A stretch of DNA of 64,000 nucleotides from Clostridiales bacterium PH28_bin88 (GTDB lineage Bacteria > Bacillota > PH28-bin88), in NCBI GenBank assembly GCA_000987045.1, contig LAKY01000051.1, forward strand, positions 44,627-108,626, read 5' to 3'. Shown one piece after another: positions 34,047 to 43,137 of this stretch. Under the pieces are notes generated by a model. That model worked only from the letters and a program-made list of their open reading frames with translations, did no database searches and was not told the DNA's origin. Position numbers and translations under genes: made by a program. Numbering within the stretch: the first letter of the stretch is position 1; every line of letters begins with the position of its first letter.

Positions 34047-35786
34047 TCACGCCAGCATGCCGCGGGGCGTATAGTGGGTATGCAGCAGGTGGTGGGACTT
34101 CTCGCCCAGTGGCTGGCCCAGGAACTCGTCGTACAGCACCTTGATGACCGGGTTTTCGTGGGACTTGCGGATTTCCATCTCCGAGTCCACCTCGTAAATG
34201 GCCTTGACCCGCTCCGCCCGGATGGCGTTGGTGGTCGGGATGGGCTGGCCGCCGCCCCCGATACACCCGCCGGGGCAGCACATGATCTCGATGAAGTGGT
34301 AGTCCGCCTTGCCGGCCCGGATGGCCTCCATGAGCTTGCGGGCGTTGCCCAGGCCATGGGCCACCGCCACCTTGACGGTCAAGCCCCCTACCTGGACCGC
34401 CGCCTCCTTCACTCCCTCCAGGCCGCGCACCTCAGTGAGGTCCAGGTGGGGCAGGGTTTGACCGGTGATGATCTCGTAAGCGGTGCGCAGGGCCGCCTCC
34501 ATCACGCCGCCGGTAGCCCCGAAGATGGCCGCCGCGCCGGTGGAGATGCCCAGCGGGTCGTCGTAGTCCTCTTCCGGCAGGTGATCGAAGTCGATCCCCG
34601 CCTCCCGGAACATCCGTCCCAGTTCGCGGGAGGTGAGCACCACGTCCACGTCGGTGCAGCCGCTGTCAGCCATCTCCGGCCTGGCCGCCTCGAATTTCTT
34701 GGCGGTGCAAGGCATGATGGACACCACGAAAATGTCTTTAGGGTCAATCCCCGCCTTCCGGGCGTAATAGGTCTTGGCCAGGGCGCCGAACATCTGCTGG
34801 GGTGACTTGCAGGTAGAAAGGTGCGGCAGCAGGTCCGGGTAGAAATGCTCGATGAACTTGATCCACCCGGGGCTGCAGGAGGTGAGCATGGGCAGGGTAC
34901 CCCCGTTATTCAGCCGGTGGATCAGCTCGGTGCCCTCCTCCATGATGGTCAGGTCGGCGGTAAAGTCGGTGTCAAATACCCGGTCGAACCCCAGCCGCCT
35001 TAAGCCCGCCACCATCTTGCCGGTGACGATGCTGCCGGCGGGCAGGCCGAACTCTTCACCAATGGAAACCCGGGTGGCCGGTGCGGTCTGCACCACCACG
35101 TGCTTTTGGGAGTCGGCCAGGGCCGCCCATACGCGAGCGGTATCGTCCCGCTCCTTGATGGCCCCCACCGGGCAGGCGTGGATGCACTGGCCGCAGAGGA
35201 CGCAGGTCACCTCGGCCATGTCGTGGCCAAAGGCCGGGCCGATGACGGTGTCGTAGCCGCGGTAAGCCGGGTACAGTGCCCCCACCCCCTGCACCTGGTG
35301 GCAGGTGTAGACACAGCGCCGGCAGAGCACACACTTGTTAGGATCCCTTACCAGCGAGGGTGTAGAGCAGTCCAGCGGCAGTTCCCGCAGTTCACGGGGG
35401 AACCGCACCTCCCGCACCCCCATCCTCTCCGCCAGGGACTGAAGTTCACACCGGAGGTTCCGCTCGCACTGCAAGCAGTCGGGCGGGTGGTGGGCCAGGA
35501 TCAGTTCCAACGTCACCTTGCGGGCCTCCTGCACCTTGGGGGTATTGGTCCTCACCACCATTCCCTCCGCCACCGGGTAGGCGCAGGCTGCCTGGAGGGT
35601 ACGGGACCCCTCCACCTCCACCACACAGATCCGGCAGACGGCTTTCGCCTCCTGGTCGGGGTGGTCGCAGAGGGTCGGGATATCGATACCGGCCTGCCGG
35701 GCGGCCTGGAGGATGGTGGCGCCCTTTTCCGCCTGCACCCGGAGGCCGTCAATGGTTAGGTTGACCTTGTTTTCCATACCTGTCAT
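34047..35786 (-). CDS. hydA: [FeFe] hydrogenase catalytic subunit HydA (first set)
   Basis: A 579-aa catalytic subunit. It has a [2Fe-2S] domain (C40, C51, C54, C68), a His-Cys3 [4Fe-4S] site (H100, C104, C107, C113), and two [4Fe-4S] motifs CVLCRRC near 151 and CVLCGQCIHAC near 194. The H-cluster domain follows with L1 TSCSPGW, L2 MPCTAKKFE and L3 IMCCPGGCIGGGGQP. L1 has Ser where monomeric enzymes have a second Cys, as in NAD-linked multimeric types. It follows its NuoF partner with a 0-base gap. NuoE, NuoF and HydA together form a trimeric, probably electron-bifurcating hydrogenase. Confidence 0.96.
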   Translation of the reverse strand: MTGMENKVNLTIDGLRVQAEKGATILQAARQAGIDIPTLCDHPDQEAKAVCRICVVEVEGSRTLQAACAYPVAEGMVVRTNTPKVQEARKVTLELILAHHPPDCLQCERNLRCELQSLAERMGVREVRFPRELRELPLDCSTPSLVRDPNKCVLCRRCVYTCHQVQGVGALYPAYRGYDTVIGPAFGHDMAEVTCVLCGQCIHACPVGAIKERDDTARVWAALADSQKHVVVQTAPATRVSIGEEFGLPAGSIVTGKMVAGLRRLGFDRVFDTDFTADLTIMEEGTELIHRLNNGGTLPMLTSCSPGWIKFIEHFYPDLLPHLSTCKSPQQMFGALAKTYYARKAGIDPKDIFVVSIMPCTAKKFEAARPEMADSGCTDVDVVLTSRELGRMFREAGIDFDHLPEEDYDDPLGISTGAAAIFGATGGVMEAALRTAYEIITGQTLPHLDLTEVRGLEGVKEAAVQVGGLTVKVAVAHGLGNARKLMEAIRAGKADYHFIEIMCCPGGCIGGGGQPIPTTNAIRAERVKAIYEVDSEMEIRKSHENPVIKVLYDEFLGQPLGEKSHHLLHTHYTPRGMLA

Positions 35787-37433
35787 TTAGCATACCCCCT
35801 GTCCCTGAACCTTTGCCAGGACCTGGCACGTCCCGGCAGGGCAGCATTGATCCCTGATGTGGGCTTCGTACTCATCTCGGAAGTACCGGAGGGTGGTCAT
35901 CACCGGCAGGGGCGCCGTCTGTCCCAGCGGGCACAGGGAGCTTACGCGCAAGGTCTGGTCCAGGGCCTCCAGCAAGGCGATGTCCCCCTCTTTACCCTCT
36001 CCCCGGGTGAAGGAATCAAGTATCCGGTAGATCTGCATGGTGCCTTCCCGGCAGGGAGCACACTGCCCGCAGGACTCGTGCACGAAGAACCTGGCAAAGC
36101 ACCGGGCGATGTCCACGATGCAGTGGGTATCGTCCAGCACCAGCAGGGCTCCGGAGCCCAGGGCGGTCCCGGCTGCCGCCAGCTGGTCGTAGTCCATGGG
36201 CACGTCCAGGAGTTCCTTCGGGATGCAGCCGCCGGAAGTGCCGCCGGTCTGGGCCATCTTGAACTCCCTCCCGTTCGGGATGCCGCCGCCCAGCTCGTAG
36301 ATGACCTCCCGCAATGTGATGCCCATGGGCACTTCGATCAGGCCCCTGTTCACCACGTCGCCGATCATGGTGAAGACCTTGGTGCCGGGGCACTTTTCCG
36401 TCCCAATGCTCCGGAACCACTCCCACCCCTGCGAAATGATTGGCGGAACGTTGGCCAGGGTCTCCACGTTGTTGATCACCGTGGGCTGGCCCCACAGGCC
36501 CTTTTCCGCCGGGTAGGGCGGCTTCACCCTAGGCTCTCCGCGCCTTCCTTCCAGGGACTCGAACAGGGCGGTCTCCTCGCCGCAGACGTAGGCCCCGGCT
36601 CCCATGCGCAGCTCCAGGTCGAAGGAGAAATCCGAGCCCAGGATGTGGTCCCCCAGGAATCCGTACTCCCTGGCGGCCCGGATGGCCCGGTCCAGGCGCT
36701 GGATGGACAGGCCGTACTCGCCGCGGATGTAAATGTATCCCTTGATGGCGCCCACGGCATAGCCGGCGATAGCCATGGCCTCGACGATGCTGTGGGGGTC
36801 GCCCTCCAGGATCAGCCGGTCCTTAAAGGTGCCCGGTTCCCCCTCGTCGGCGTTGCAGACCACGTATTTCGTGAAGCCCTGGGCCTGGCGGGTGAATCTC
36901 CACTTCCGCCCGGTGGGAAAGCCTGCGCCTCCCCGGCCCCGCAACCCCGATTTCTCAACGGCCTCCACCACTTCCTCCGGCCGCATGTCGCTTAAAGCCC
37001 TGGCCAGGGCCTGGTAACCGCCGTGGGCGATGTACTCCTCGATGGAGTCCGGGTCGATCACACCGCAGTTCCGTAAGACCACCCGCACCTGCCGCTTGAA
37101 GTAGTCGAATTCCGGGTAGGTCTGCACCTGCTTGGGAATGGCAGGCTCACGGTAGAGCAGGCGCTGCACCACCCGCCCTTTCAGGAGGTGCTTTTCGACC
37201 AATTCGGGGACATCCGCCACCCCCACCCGGCAATAGACCACCCCTTCCGGGTAGACTACCACGGTCGGGCCCTGTTCGCAGAGGCCGAAGCAGCCGGTCT
37301 CTACCACCTTCACTTCCCTCTCCAGGTCAAGCCTTTTAAGGTGCGCGACCAGGTTTTCCCTCACCGCCCTGCTGGCCTTGAGGCTGCAGTTCGTTCCCGC
37401 ACAGACCAGGACGTGGGCCCGGTAGAATGCCAT
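35787..37433 (-). CDS. hydB: NADH-binding subunit of [FeFe] hydrogenase, NuoF/HydB type (first set)
   Basis: A 548-aa flavoprotein that exchanges electrons with NAD(H). An N-terminal thioredoxin-like [2Fe-2S] domain (CAGTNCSLK, then CFGLCEQG) is followed by the NADH/FMN fold (GLRGRGGAGFPTG near 165, VVCNADEGEPGTF near 192). After the SLBB domain there is a [4Fe-4S] site, ESCGQCAPCREG, near 455. It ends after CCPAGTC without the 2x[4Fe-4S] ferredoxin tail seen in some HydB proteins. GGAGGGG lies upstream of the ATG. Genes on both sides abut it. Confidence 0.95.
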   Translation of the reverse strand: MAFYRAHVLVCAGTNCSLKASRAVRENLVAHLKRLDLEREVKVVETGCFGLCEQGPTVVVYPEGVVYCRVGVADVPELVEKHLLKGRVVQRLLYREPAIPKQVQTYPEFDYFKRQVRVVLRNCGVIDPDSIEEYIAHGGYQALARALSDMRPEEVVEAVEKSGLRGRGGAGFPTGRKWRFTRQAQGFTKYVVCNADEGEPGTFKDRLILEGDPHSIVEAMAIAGYAVGAIKGYIYIRGEYGLSIQRLDRAIRAAREYGFLGDHILGSDFSFDLELRMGAGAYVCGEETALFESLEGRRGEPRVKPPYPAEKGLWGQPTVINNVETLANVPPIISQGWEWFRSIGTEKCPGTKVFTMIGDVVNRGLIEVPMGITLREVIYELGGGIPNGREFKMAQTGGTSGGCIPKELLDVPMDYDQLAAAGTALGSGALLVLDDTHCIVDIARCFARFFVHESCGQCAPCREGTMQIYRILDSFTRGEGKEGDIALLEALDQTLRVSSLCPLGQTAPLPVMTTLRYFRDEYEAHIRDQCCPAGTCQVLAKVQGQGVC

Positions 37434-37436
37434 GAA

Positions 37437-37952
37437 TTACCCCTCCTTTCCTTCCGCTTCCGCCCTGAAACGGGCGATAACCTCCGGGATCATCTCCGGG
37501 GTCAGGTTGCCATACACCTTATCGTCGATCATGATGGCCGGCGCCACGCCGCACACCCCGATGCAACTGGCGGTCTCCAGGGTAAACAGGCCGTCGGGGG
37601 TTTCGCCGCCCAACCCGACGCCCAGTTCTTTTTCCAAGGCAGCCATCACCTCCCGGGCTCTCTCCACGTGGCAGGGGGCACTCTCACAGACACGGATAAT
37701 GTGCCTCCCCTTGGGCCGCACGTTGAACATGGTGTAGAAACTGGCGGTGCCGAACACCTGGCTGAGGGGGATCCCCAGCCCGGCGGCCACCTGTTTCATT
37801 ACCTCCTCGGAGAGGTGGTGCGTTTGCGCCTGCACCTCCCGCAAGACCGGCAGCAGTGCCCCCTCCTCACCCCGGTGGCGCTCAATGATGGCCGCCACCA
37901 CCTCCGAGGCGGTCCTGCGCGTACCCAACTCCTGTTCCAGCATCACTGCCAT
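37437..37952 (-). CDS. hydC: NuoE/HydC-type [2Fe-2S] subunit (first set)
   Basis: A 171-aa thioredoxin-fold [2Fe-2S] protein that relays electrons to the NuoF subunit. An N-terminal helical segment precedes the ligands C-x4-C in VCESAPCH near residue 95 and C-x3-C in SCIGVCGV near 137. AGGGGGG lies 8 bases before the ATG. It begins 17 bases after the second HydA gene and starts the NuoE-NuoF-HydA trio. Confidence 0.94.
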   Translation of the reverse strand: MAVMLEQELGTRRTASEVVAAIIERHRGEEGALLPVLREVQAQTHHLSEEVMKQVAAGLGIPLSQVFGTASFYTMFNVRPKGRHIIRVCESAPCHVERAREVMAALEKELGVGLGGETPDGLFTLETASCIGVCGVAPAIMIDDKVYGNLTPEMIPEVIARFRAEAEGKEG

Positions 37953-37968
37953 TTATTAATCCCCCCTA

Positions 37969-39705
37969 TCACTGCGCTTGAGGATATTTCCCGCGTGGTG
38001 TGTAGTTGGTGTGCAGCAGCTCATGGGACTTATGCCCCAGGGGTTCGCCCAGAAACTCCCGGTACAGCACCTGCACCGCGGGATTGAAGTGGGATTTCCT
38101 CAGGGTCATCCGCTCGTCCGCGGTATAGATGCCGTCGATCCGCTTGGCCCGGATCTCGGTATTGGTGGGAATGGGCTGGCCCCCGCCGCCGATGCACCCG
38201 CCTGGGCAGCACATGATCTCAATAAAGTGGTAATCCGCCTCTCCCGCCTTGACCCTGTCCAGCACCTGGCGGGCTTTGCCCAGGCTGTGGGCCACGGCTA
38301 CCTTGACGGTAATGCCGCCCACTTCCACCGCTGCTTCCTTGACCCCCAGCAGGCCGCGCACCTCGGTAAAGTCCAGATTCTTAAGTTCTTCCTGGGTAAC
38401 CAGCTCGTACGCCGTCCGTAGCGCCGCCTCCATCACCCCGCCGGTGGCGCCGAAGATAGCCGCCGCGCCGGTGGAAATACCCAGGGGGGCGTCGTATTCT
38501 TCCTCCGGCAGGCCGGCCAGGTCGATACCCGCCTGGTGCAGCATCCGGCCCAACTCCCTGGTGGTCAGCACCACGTCCACGTCGGGATACCCGCTATCCG
38601 CCATCTCCGGGCGCTGGGCCTCGAATTTCTTGGCGGTACAGGGCATGACAGAAACCACGAAGATGTCCGCCGGGTCGATGCCCGCCTTGCGGGCGTAATA
38701 AGTCTTGGCCAGGGCGCCGAACATCTGCTGCGGGGATTTACAAGTAGACAGGTTCGGCAACAGGTCCGGGTAGAAGTGCTCGATAAACTTGATCCACCCG
38801 GGACTGCAGGATGTGATCAGGGGCAGGACACCCCCTGCCTGCAGGCGGCGCAGCAGTTCGCTGCCCTCCTCCATAATGGTCAGGTCGGCGGTAAAGTCGG
38901 TATCAAACACCCGGTCAAACCCCAGCCTCCGTAGCGCCGCCACCATCTTGCCGGTGACGATGCTGCCCGGTTCCATCCCGAACATCTCACCCACCGATAC
39001 CCGGGTAGCCGGGGCGGTCTGTACCACCACGTGCTTTTTGGGGTCGGCCAGGGCCGCCCAGACCTCCGCCGTTTGATCCCGCTCGTGCAGGGCCCCGGTG
39101 GGGCACACCAGGGTGCACTGGCCGCACAGGGCGCAGGCCACCTCCATCAATTGCCGGTGGAAGGCCGGGTCGATGACGGTGTCGAAACCCCGCTCCTGGG
39201 CGGCAATGGCCTTCACGCCCTGGACCTGGTCGCACACCGCCACACACCGCCGGCACAGCACGCACTTCTGCGGCTCCCTCACGATGGAAGGCGAAGAGGT
39301 ATCCACCGGGTAGCACGTCTTTTCACCCTGGAAACGCACCTGCCGGATGCCGAAGGATTCGGCCAGCCGCTGCAGTTCGCAGTTCAGGTTCCTGATGCAA
39401 GTCAGGCACTCCATGGGGTGGTTGGAGAGGATCAGTTCCAGGGTGAGGCGCCGGGCCTGCCGCACCGCCGGGGTGTTGGTCCTGACCTCCATCCCCTCCG
39501 CCACCGGAGCCACGCAGGCCGCCTGCAGCGTCCTGGCGCCTTTGACCTCCACCACGCAGATGCGGCAGGCGCCGATGGCGTTGATCTCTTTCAGGTAGCA
39601 CAGCGTGGGGATCTCGATGCCCGCCTGCCTGGCTGCCTCCAGGATGGTGGCCCCCGCTGCTACTTGGACCCGCTGTTTATCAATGGTTAAGGTCACCAGT
39701 TCCAT
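37969..39705 (-). CDS. hydA: [FeFe] hydrogenase catalytic subunit HydA (second set)
   Basis: A 578-aa paralogue of the HydA at 34047-35786 with the same cofactor plan: [2Fe-2S] (C36-type TLCYLKEINAIGACRIC), His-Cys3 site (NHPMECLTC), two [4Fe-4S] (CVLCRRCVAVC, CALCGQCTLVC), L1 TSCSPGW, L2 MPCTAKKFE and L3 IMCCPGGCIGGGGQP. Long stretches in the H-domain are nearly identical between the two, which implies duplication. The N-terminal third and C-terminal tail diverge. It follows the NuoF-GltD fusion by 26 bases and probably pairs with it. Confidence 0.96.
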   Translation of the reverse strand: MELVTLTIDKQRVQVAAGATILEAARQAGIEIPTLCYLKEINAIGACRICVVEVKGARTLQAACVAPVAEGMEVRTNTPAVRQARRLTLELILSNHPMECLTCIRNLNCELQRLAESFGIRQVRFQGEKTCYPVDTSSPSIVREPQKCVLCRRCVAVCDQVQGVKAIAAQERGFDTVIDPAFHRQLMEVACALCGQCTLVCPTGALHERDQTAEVWAALADPKKHVVVQTAPATRVSVGEMFGMEPGSIVTGKMVAALRRLGFDRVFDTDFTADLTIMEEGSELLRRLQAGGVLPLITSCSPGWIKFIEHFYPDLLPNLSTCKSPQQMFGALAKTYYARKAGIDPADIFVVSVMPCTAKKFEAQRPEMADSGYPDVDVVLTTRELGRMLHQAGIDLAGLPEEEYDAPLGISTGAAAIFGATGGVMEAALRTAYELVTQEELKNLDFTEVRGLLGVKEAAVEVGGITVKVAVAHSLGKARQVLDRVKAGEADYHFIEIMCCPGGCIGGGGQPIPTNTEIRAKRIDGIYTADERMTLRKSHFNPAVQVLYREFLGEPLGHKSHELLHTNYTPRGKYPQAQ

Positions 39706-39731
39706 CGGTTATTCCCTCCCATGCCCAATTT

Positions 39732-42700
39732 CTACTCAGCCACGTCGCAGCGGAGGCAGCGCATGGCCTCGGCCAGGGCCTGGCTTTCGGTGTAACCCAA
39801 CTCCACTTCGTTCCAGCCGCTGGAATGCGATACCGTAACCTCCATGCGCGGGGTTTCCTCTTCAATGATGGCGCCGCTGACACGCCGCTCCACCGCCAGG
39901 GGCTCGGTGATCACTCCGTCGCCTCCCAGGTAACGGTCGATGGCTGCCGCCGCCTTTTTCCCGGCGGCAATGGCGCCGATCACGGTATCCGGCCCGCTGA
40001 CGCAGTCACCGCCGGCATAAATCCCGGGAACGCTGGTGGACAGGGTATCCGGGTCCGTCACCAGAGTGCCCCAGCGGGTAACTTCCAAAGGTACACCGGT
40101 TCCCATGGCGGCGGTTTCCGGATACTGGCCGATGGCGGCAATCACCACGTCCGCCGCCTCGGTGAACGCGGAACCTTCCAACGGAACAGGTTTCCGCCGG
40201 CCGCTCTTGTCGAATTCCCCCAACTCCATCCTGGCAAGCTTGAACCCCTTGACCTTGCCCTGTTCGCCAATCACCGATACGGGCGCCACCAGGTAGTTGA
40301 TGGCGATCCCCTCCCGCTCCATCTCATGAATCTCTTCCTCCAGGGCGGGCATTTCGTCGCGGGTCCGCCGGTAGTAGACAGAAACCCTTTGCGCCCCCAG
40401 TCGCAGGGCGCTCCGGGCGGCGTCAGCCGCCACGTTGCCACCGCCGATGACGGCGACGGTCTTGCCGGCCAGGTCCACCCGCTTGCCCAGGTTGACGTCC
40501 CGCAGGAAGGTGACTCCGGAGAGCACCCCCTCCAGGTCGTCGCCCGGGATGCCCAGGCGCTGGTCCTGGTGGGCGCCGATACTGACAAAAATCGCGTTAT
40601 AACCCTTGATAAGATCGGCCAGGCTGATATCCCGGCCCACCTTGACTCCGGTGCGGATCTCCACCCCCAGTTTTTCGATAGCGTAGATCTCCGCTCTGAG
40701 GGCTTTCTTGGGCAGCCGGTACTCGGGGATGCCCACCGCCATCATCCCTCCCGGCACCGGCAGGGCTTCAAACACGGTCACCCCATACCCCTGTTTGGCC
40801 AGGTAGTGGGCGGCGGTCAAGCCCGCCGGACCGGCACCGATGACGGCCACCTTTTCCGGCTTGCGCGGTTTAACTTGAGCGGCGGGAAGTTCTCCATTCT
40901 GGGACAATACGTAATCACCCGCAAATCGCTTGAGGGTGCGGATGGCCAGGGGCTGGTCCAGTTGGCCCCGGCGGCACTTGCTCTCGCAAGGGTGATGGCA
41001 CACGCGGCCGCAGGCGACGGGGAAGGGGTTGTCGTTCTTGATGACCTCATAAGCCTCCTGGAACTTACCGTTCCTGATCAGGTCGATGTAGACGGGCACA
41101 TCCACCTGTGCCGGGCAGGTGTTCTGGCAGGGAGACTTGAACAGGGATGCGCAAACCGAGGCCGGGCAGTGTTGATGCTTGATGTGGGCCTCATACTCGT
41201 CCCGGAAGTACCGGATGGTGCTCAACACCGGGTTTGGCGCGGTCTGGCCCAGACCGCACAGCGCCGCCGCCTTGATGCCCTGGCTGAGTTCGATGAGGAG
41301 TTCGATATCCCCCTCCCGCCCCTGGCCGCGGGTGATGCGCTCCAGGATCTCCAGCATGCGCTTGGTCCCGATACGGCAGGGCGAGCACTTCCCGCAAGAC
41401 TCGTCCTGTACGAACTCCAGGAAGAACTTGGCCAGGTCCACCATGCAGGTGTCCTCGTCCATGATGATGAGGCCGCCGGAACCCATGATGGTCCCCAGTT
41501 CCTGCAAGGAATCGTAGTCTACAGGGACGTTTAAAAACTCCCTGGGGATGCAGCCCCCGGACGGGCCGCCGGTCTGGGCTGCCTTGAACTTTTTGCCCTT
41601 GGGAATTCCACCACCGATATCGTAGATAATCTCTCCCAGCGGGGTGCCCATGGGCACCTCCACCAGGCCGGTGTTATTGATCTTGCCGGCCAGGGCAAAC
41701 ACCTTGGTGCCCTTGCTTTTCTCCGTCCCCATGTCCGCAAACCATCCGGCCCCCCGGAGGATGATGGGGGAGATGTTGGCCCAGGTCTCCACGTTATTGA
41801 TTACCGTGGGCTTGCCCCACAGCCCCGCATTGGCCGGGAAGGGCGGCCGCGGCCGGGGTTCGCCCCGCCGGCCCTCGATAGAGGCCAGGAGCGCCGTCTC
41901 CTCGCCGCAGACAAAGGCCCCTGCCCCCATCCGGATCTCCACATCAAAGTCAAACCCGGTGCCGAAGATGTTTTTCCCCAGGAGGCCGTACTCCCGGGCC
42001 TGCCCGATGGCGATTCCCAGGCGTTCCACCGCCAGGGGATACTCGGCCCGCACGTAGATATATCCCTGGTTGGCGCCGATGGCATACCCGCAAATGGCCA
42101 TGGCCTCCAACACCGAATGGGGGTCGCCCTCCAGGATGCTCCTGTCCATGAACGCCCCCGGGTCTCCTTCGTCGGCATTGCACACCACGTACTTGGGGAA
42201 GCCCTTGGCCTTGGCGGTAAACTCCCACTTGAGCCCGGTGGGGAAACCGCCGCCGCCCCGGCCCCGTAACCCTGCATCCTTGATCTCCTTGATGACCTCT
42301 TCCGGCCGCATCCGGGACAGTACCTGGCCCAGGGCCCGGTAGCCGTCCCTGGCGATGTACTCCTCGACCCGTTCCGGGTTGATGATGCCGGTATTGCGCA
42401 GGGCGATGCGGGTCTGCTTGTTAAAGAAATCGATCTCCTCGAAGGTTACTTTAGGTTCCTGGGAATCCACCGAGCGGTACACCAGCCGGTTAACAACCCG
42501 GCCCTTGTAAAGGTGCTGCCCCACGATTTCCTCTGTGTCTTCCGGTTTCACCCGCTGGTAAAAGACGCCCTCGGGGTAAACCACCACCACCGGGCCCAGG
42601 TCGCAGGGGCCCATACACCCGGTCTCAACCACGCGCACTTCCTTCTCCAGGCCGAAACTTTTCAGCTGTTGCAAAAGCGATTGTTTAACCGCCTGGCAGC

Positions 42701-42758
42701 CGGAGGAAACACATCCCGCTCCGGCGCAGACGAGAACATGGGCGCGGTACGTTTGCAT
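39732..42758 (-). CDS. NuoF-like hydrogenase subunit fused to a GltD/NfnB-like NAD(P)H oxidoreductase
   Basis: A 1008-aa fusion. Residues 1-545 are a complete NuoF/HydB: thioredoxin-like [2Fe-2S], NADH/FMN fold with GLRGRGGGGFPTG near 164, and [4Fe-4S] SCGKCSPC near 453. Residues about 545-1008 are a glutamate-synthase-small-subunit type module. It has a Cys-rich region (CQNTCPAQV, CGRVCHHPCESKC), an FAD motif GAGPAGL near 640, and a second dinucleotide fold GGGNVAADAARSALRLGA near 773 followed by YYRRTRDEMPA, whose arginines are typical of NADPH binding. One subunit could thus link H2, NAD(H) and NADP(H)/ferredoxin. AAGGGGGG precedes the ATG. Confidence 0.93.
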   Translation of the reverse strand: MQTYRAHVLVCAGAGCVSSGCQAVKQSLLQQLKSFGLEKEVRVVETGCMGPCDLGPVVVVYPEGVFYQRVKPEDTEEIVGQHLYKGRVVNRLVYRSVDSQEPKVTFEEIDFFNKQTRIALRNTGIINPERVEEYIARDGYRALGQVLSRMRPEEVIKEIKDAGLRGRGGGGFPTGLKWEFTAKAKGFPKYVVCNADEGDPGAFMDRSILEGDPHSVLEAMAICGYAIGANQGYIYVRAEYPLAVERLGIAIGQAREYGLLGKNIFGTGFDFDVEIRMGAGAFVCGEETALLASIEGRRGEPRPRPPFPANAGLWGKPTVINNVETWANISPIILRGAGWFADMGTEKSKGTKVFALAGKINNTGLVEVPMGTPLGEIIYDIGGGIPKGKKFKAAQTGGPSGGCIPREFLNVPVDYDSLQELGTIMGSGGLIIMDEDTCMVDLAKFFLEFVQDESCGKCSPCRIGTKRMLEILERITRGQGREGDIELLIELSQGIKAAALCGLGQTAPNPVLSTIRYFRDEYEAHIKHQHCPASVCASLFKSPCQNTCPAQVDVPVYIDLIRNGKFQEAYEVIKNDNPFPVACGRVCHHPCESKCRRGQLDQPLAIRTLKRFAGDYVLSQNGELPAAQVKPRKPEKVAVIGAGPAGLTAAHYLAKQGYGVTVFEALPVPGGMMAVGIPEYRLPKKALRAEIYAIEKLGVEIRTGVKVGRDISLADLIKGYNAIFVSIGAHQDQRLGIPGDDLEGVLSGVTFLRDVNLGKRVDLAGKTVAVIGGGNVAADAARSALRLGAQRVSVYYRRTRDEMPALEEEIHEMEREGIAINYLVAPVSVIGEQGKVKGFKLARMELGEFDKSGRRKPVPLEGSAFTEAADVVIAAIGQYPETAAMGTGVPLEVTRWGTLVTDPDTLSTSVPGIYAGGDCVSGPDTVIGAIAAGKKAAAAIDRYLGGDGVITEPLAVERRVSGAIIEEETPRMEVTVSHSSGWNEVELGYTESQALAEAMRCLRCDVAE

Positions 42759-42774
42759 ACCTAACCCCCCTTTC

Positions 42775-43137
42775 CTAGCGAGTTATGGCCCATTCCCCGA
42801 CCGGCTGGTCGTTAACCAGGTGCTTCACCACGATCTGCCTTGCTTTTTCGGCGTCAACATGGTGATAGGTAACCTTGGCCTGGCCGGGCTTGATGACATC
42901 CACCAGGGGTTCGTACTCACAGAGCCCGGCACAGCCCGTCTGGGTGACAGTGATACCGGCCAACGAACGCCTGCTTAACTCATCCAGGATGGCCGCCATC
43001 ACCTCGCGGGCCCCGGCAGCGATACCGCAGGTCCCCATGCCGACGACGACCTTGATTCCTGTAGCGCCCTCCCGCAGCCGCAACTCTTCCCGCGCCTTCC
43101 GGCGTAAAACTTCCAGTTCCTCCAGCGACTTGATCAT
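42775..43137 (-). CDS. Thioredoxin-like [2Fe-2S] ferredoxin
   Basis: A 120-aa protein with VVVGMGTCGIAAGAREV near residue 30 and a later C-x3-C in QTGCAGLCEYEP, giving the four Cys pattern of thioredoxin-like [2Fe-2S] ferredoxins. Such genes are common in bifurcating hydrogenase operons between NuoE and NuoF. GGGGGTGA lies 5 bases before the ATG at 43137. The upstream ATPase gene's open frame overlaps it by 158 bases in another frame (see that entry). Confidence 0.9.
   Translation of the reverse strand: MIKSLEELEVLRRKAREELRLREGATGIKVVVGMGTCGIAAGAREVMAAILDELSRRSLAGITVTQTGCAGLCEYEPLVDVIKPGQAKVTYHHVDAEKARQIVVKHLVNDQPVGEWAITR

Noticed and set aside
33962..34357. Longer version of the 63-aa frame extending back into hydA1
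   Set aside because: Upstream part lies in repeat-like DNA and then out of frame in hydA; no start codon with a ribosome site there.
39825..41534. 569-codon open frame on the plus strand opposite the NuoF-GltD gene
   Set aside because: It is antisense to a clearly functional gene, has no recognisable motif, and such long mirror frames arise from GC-rich third positions.
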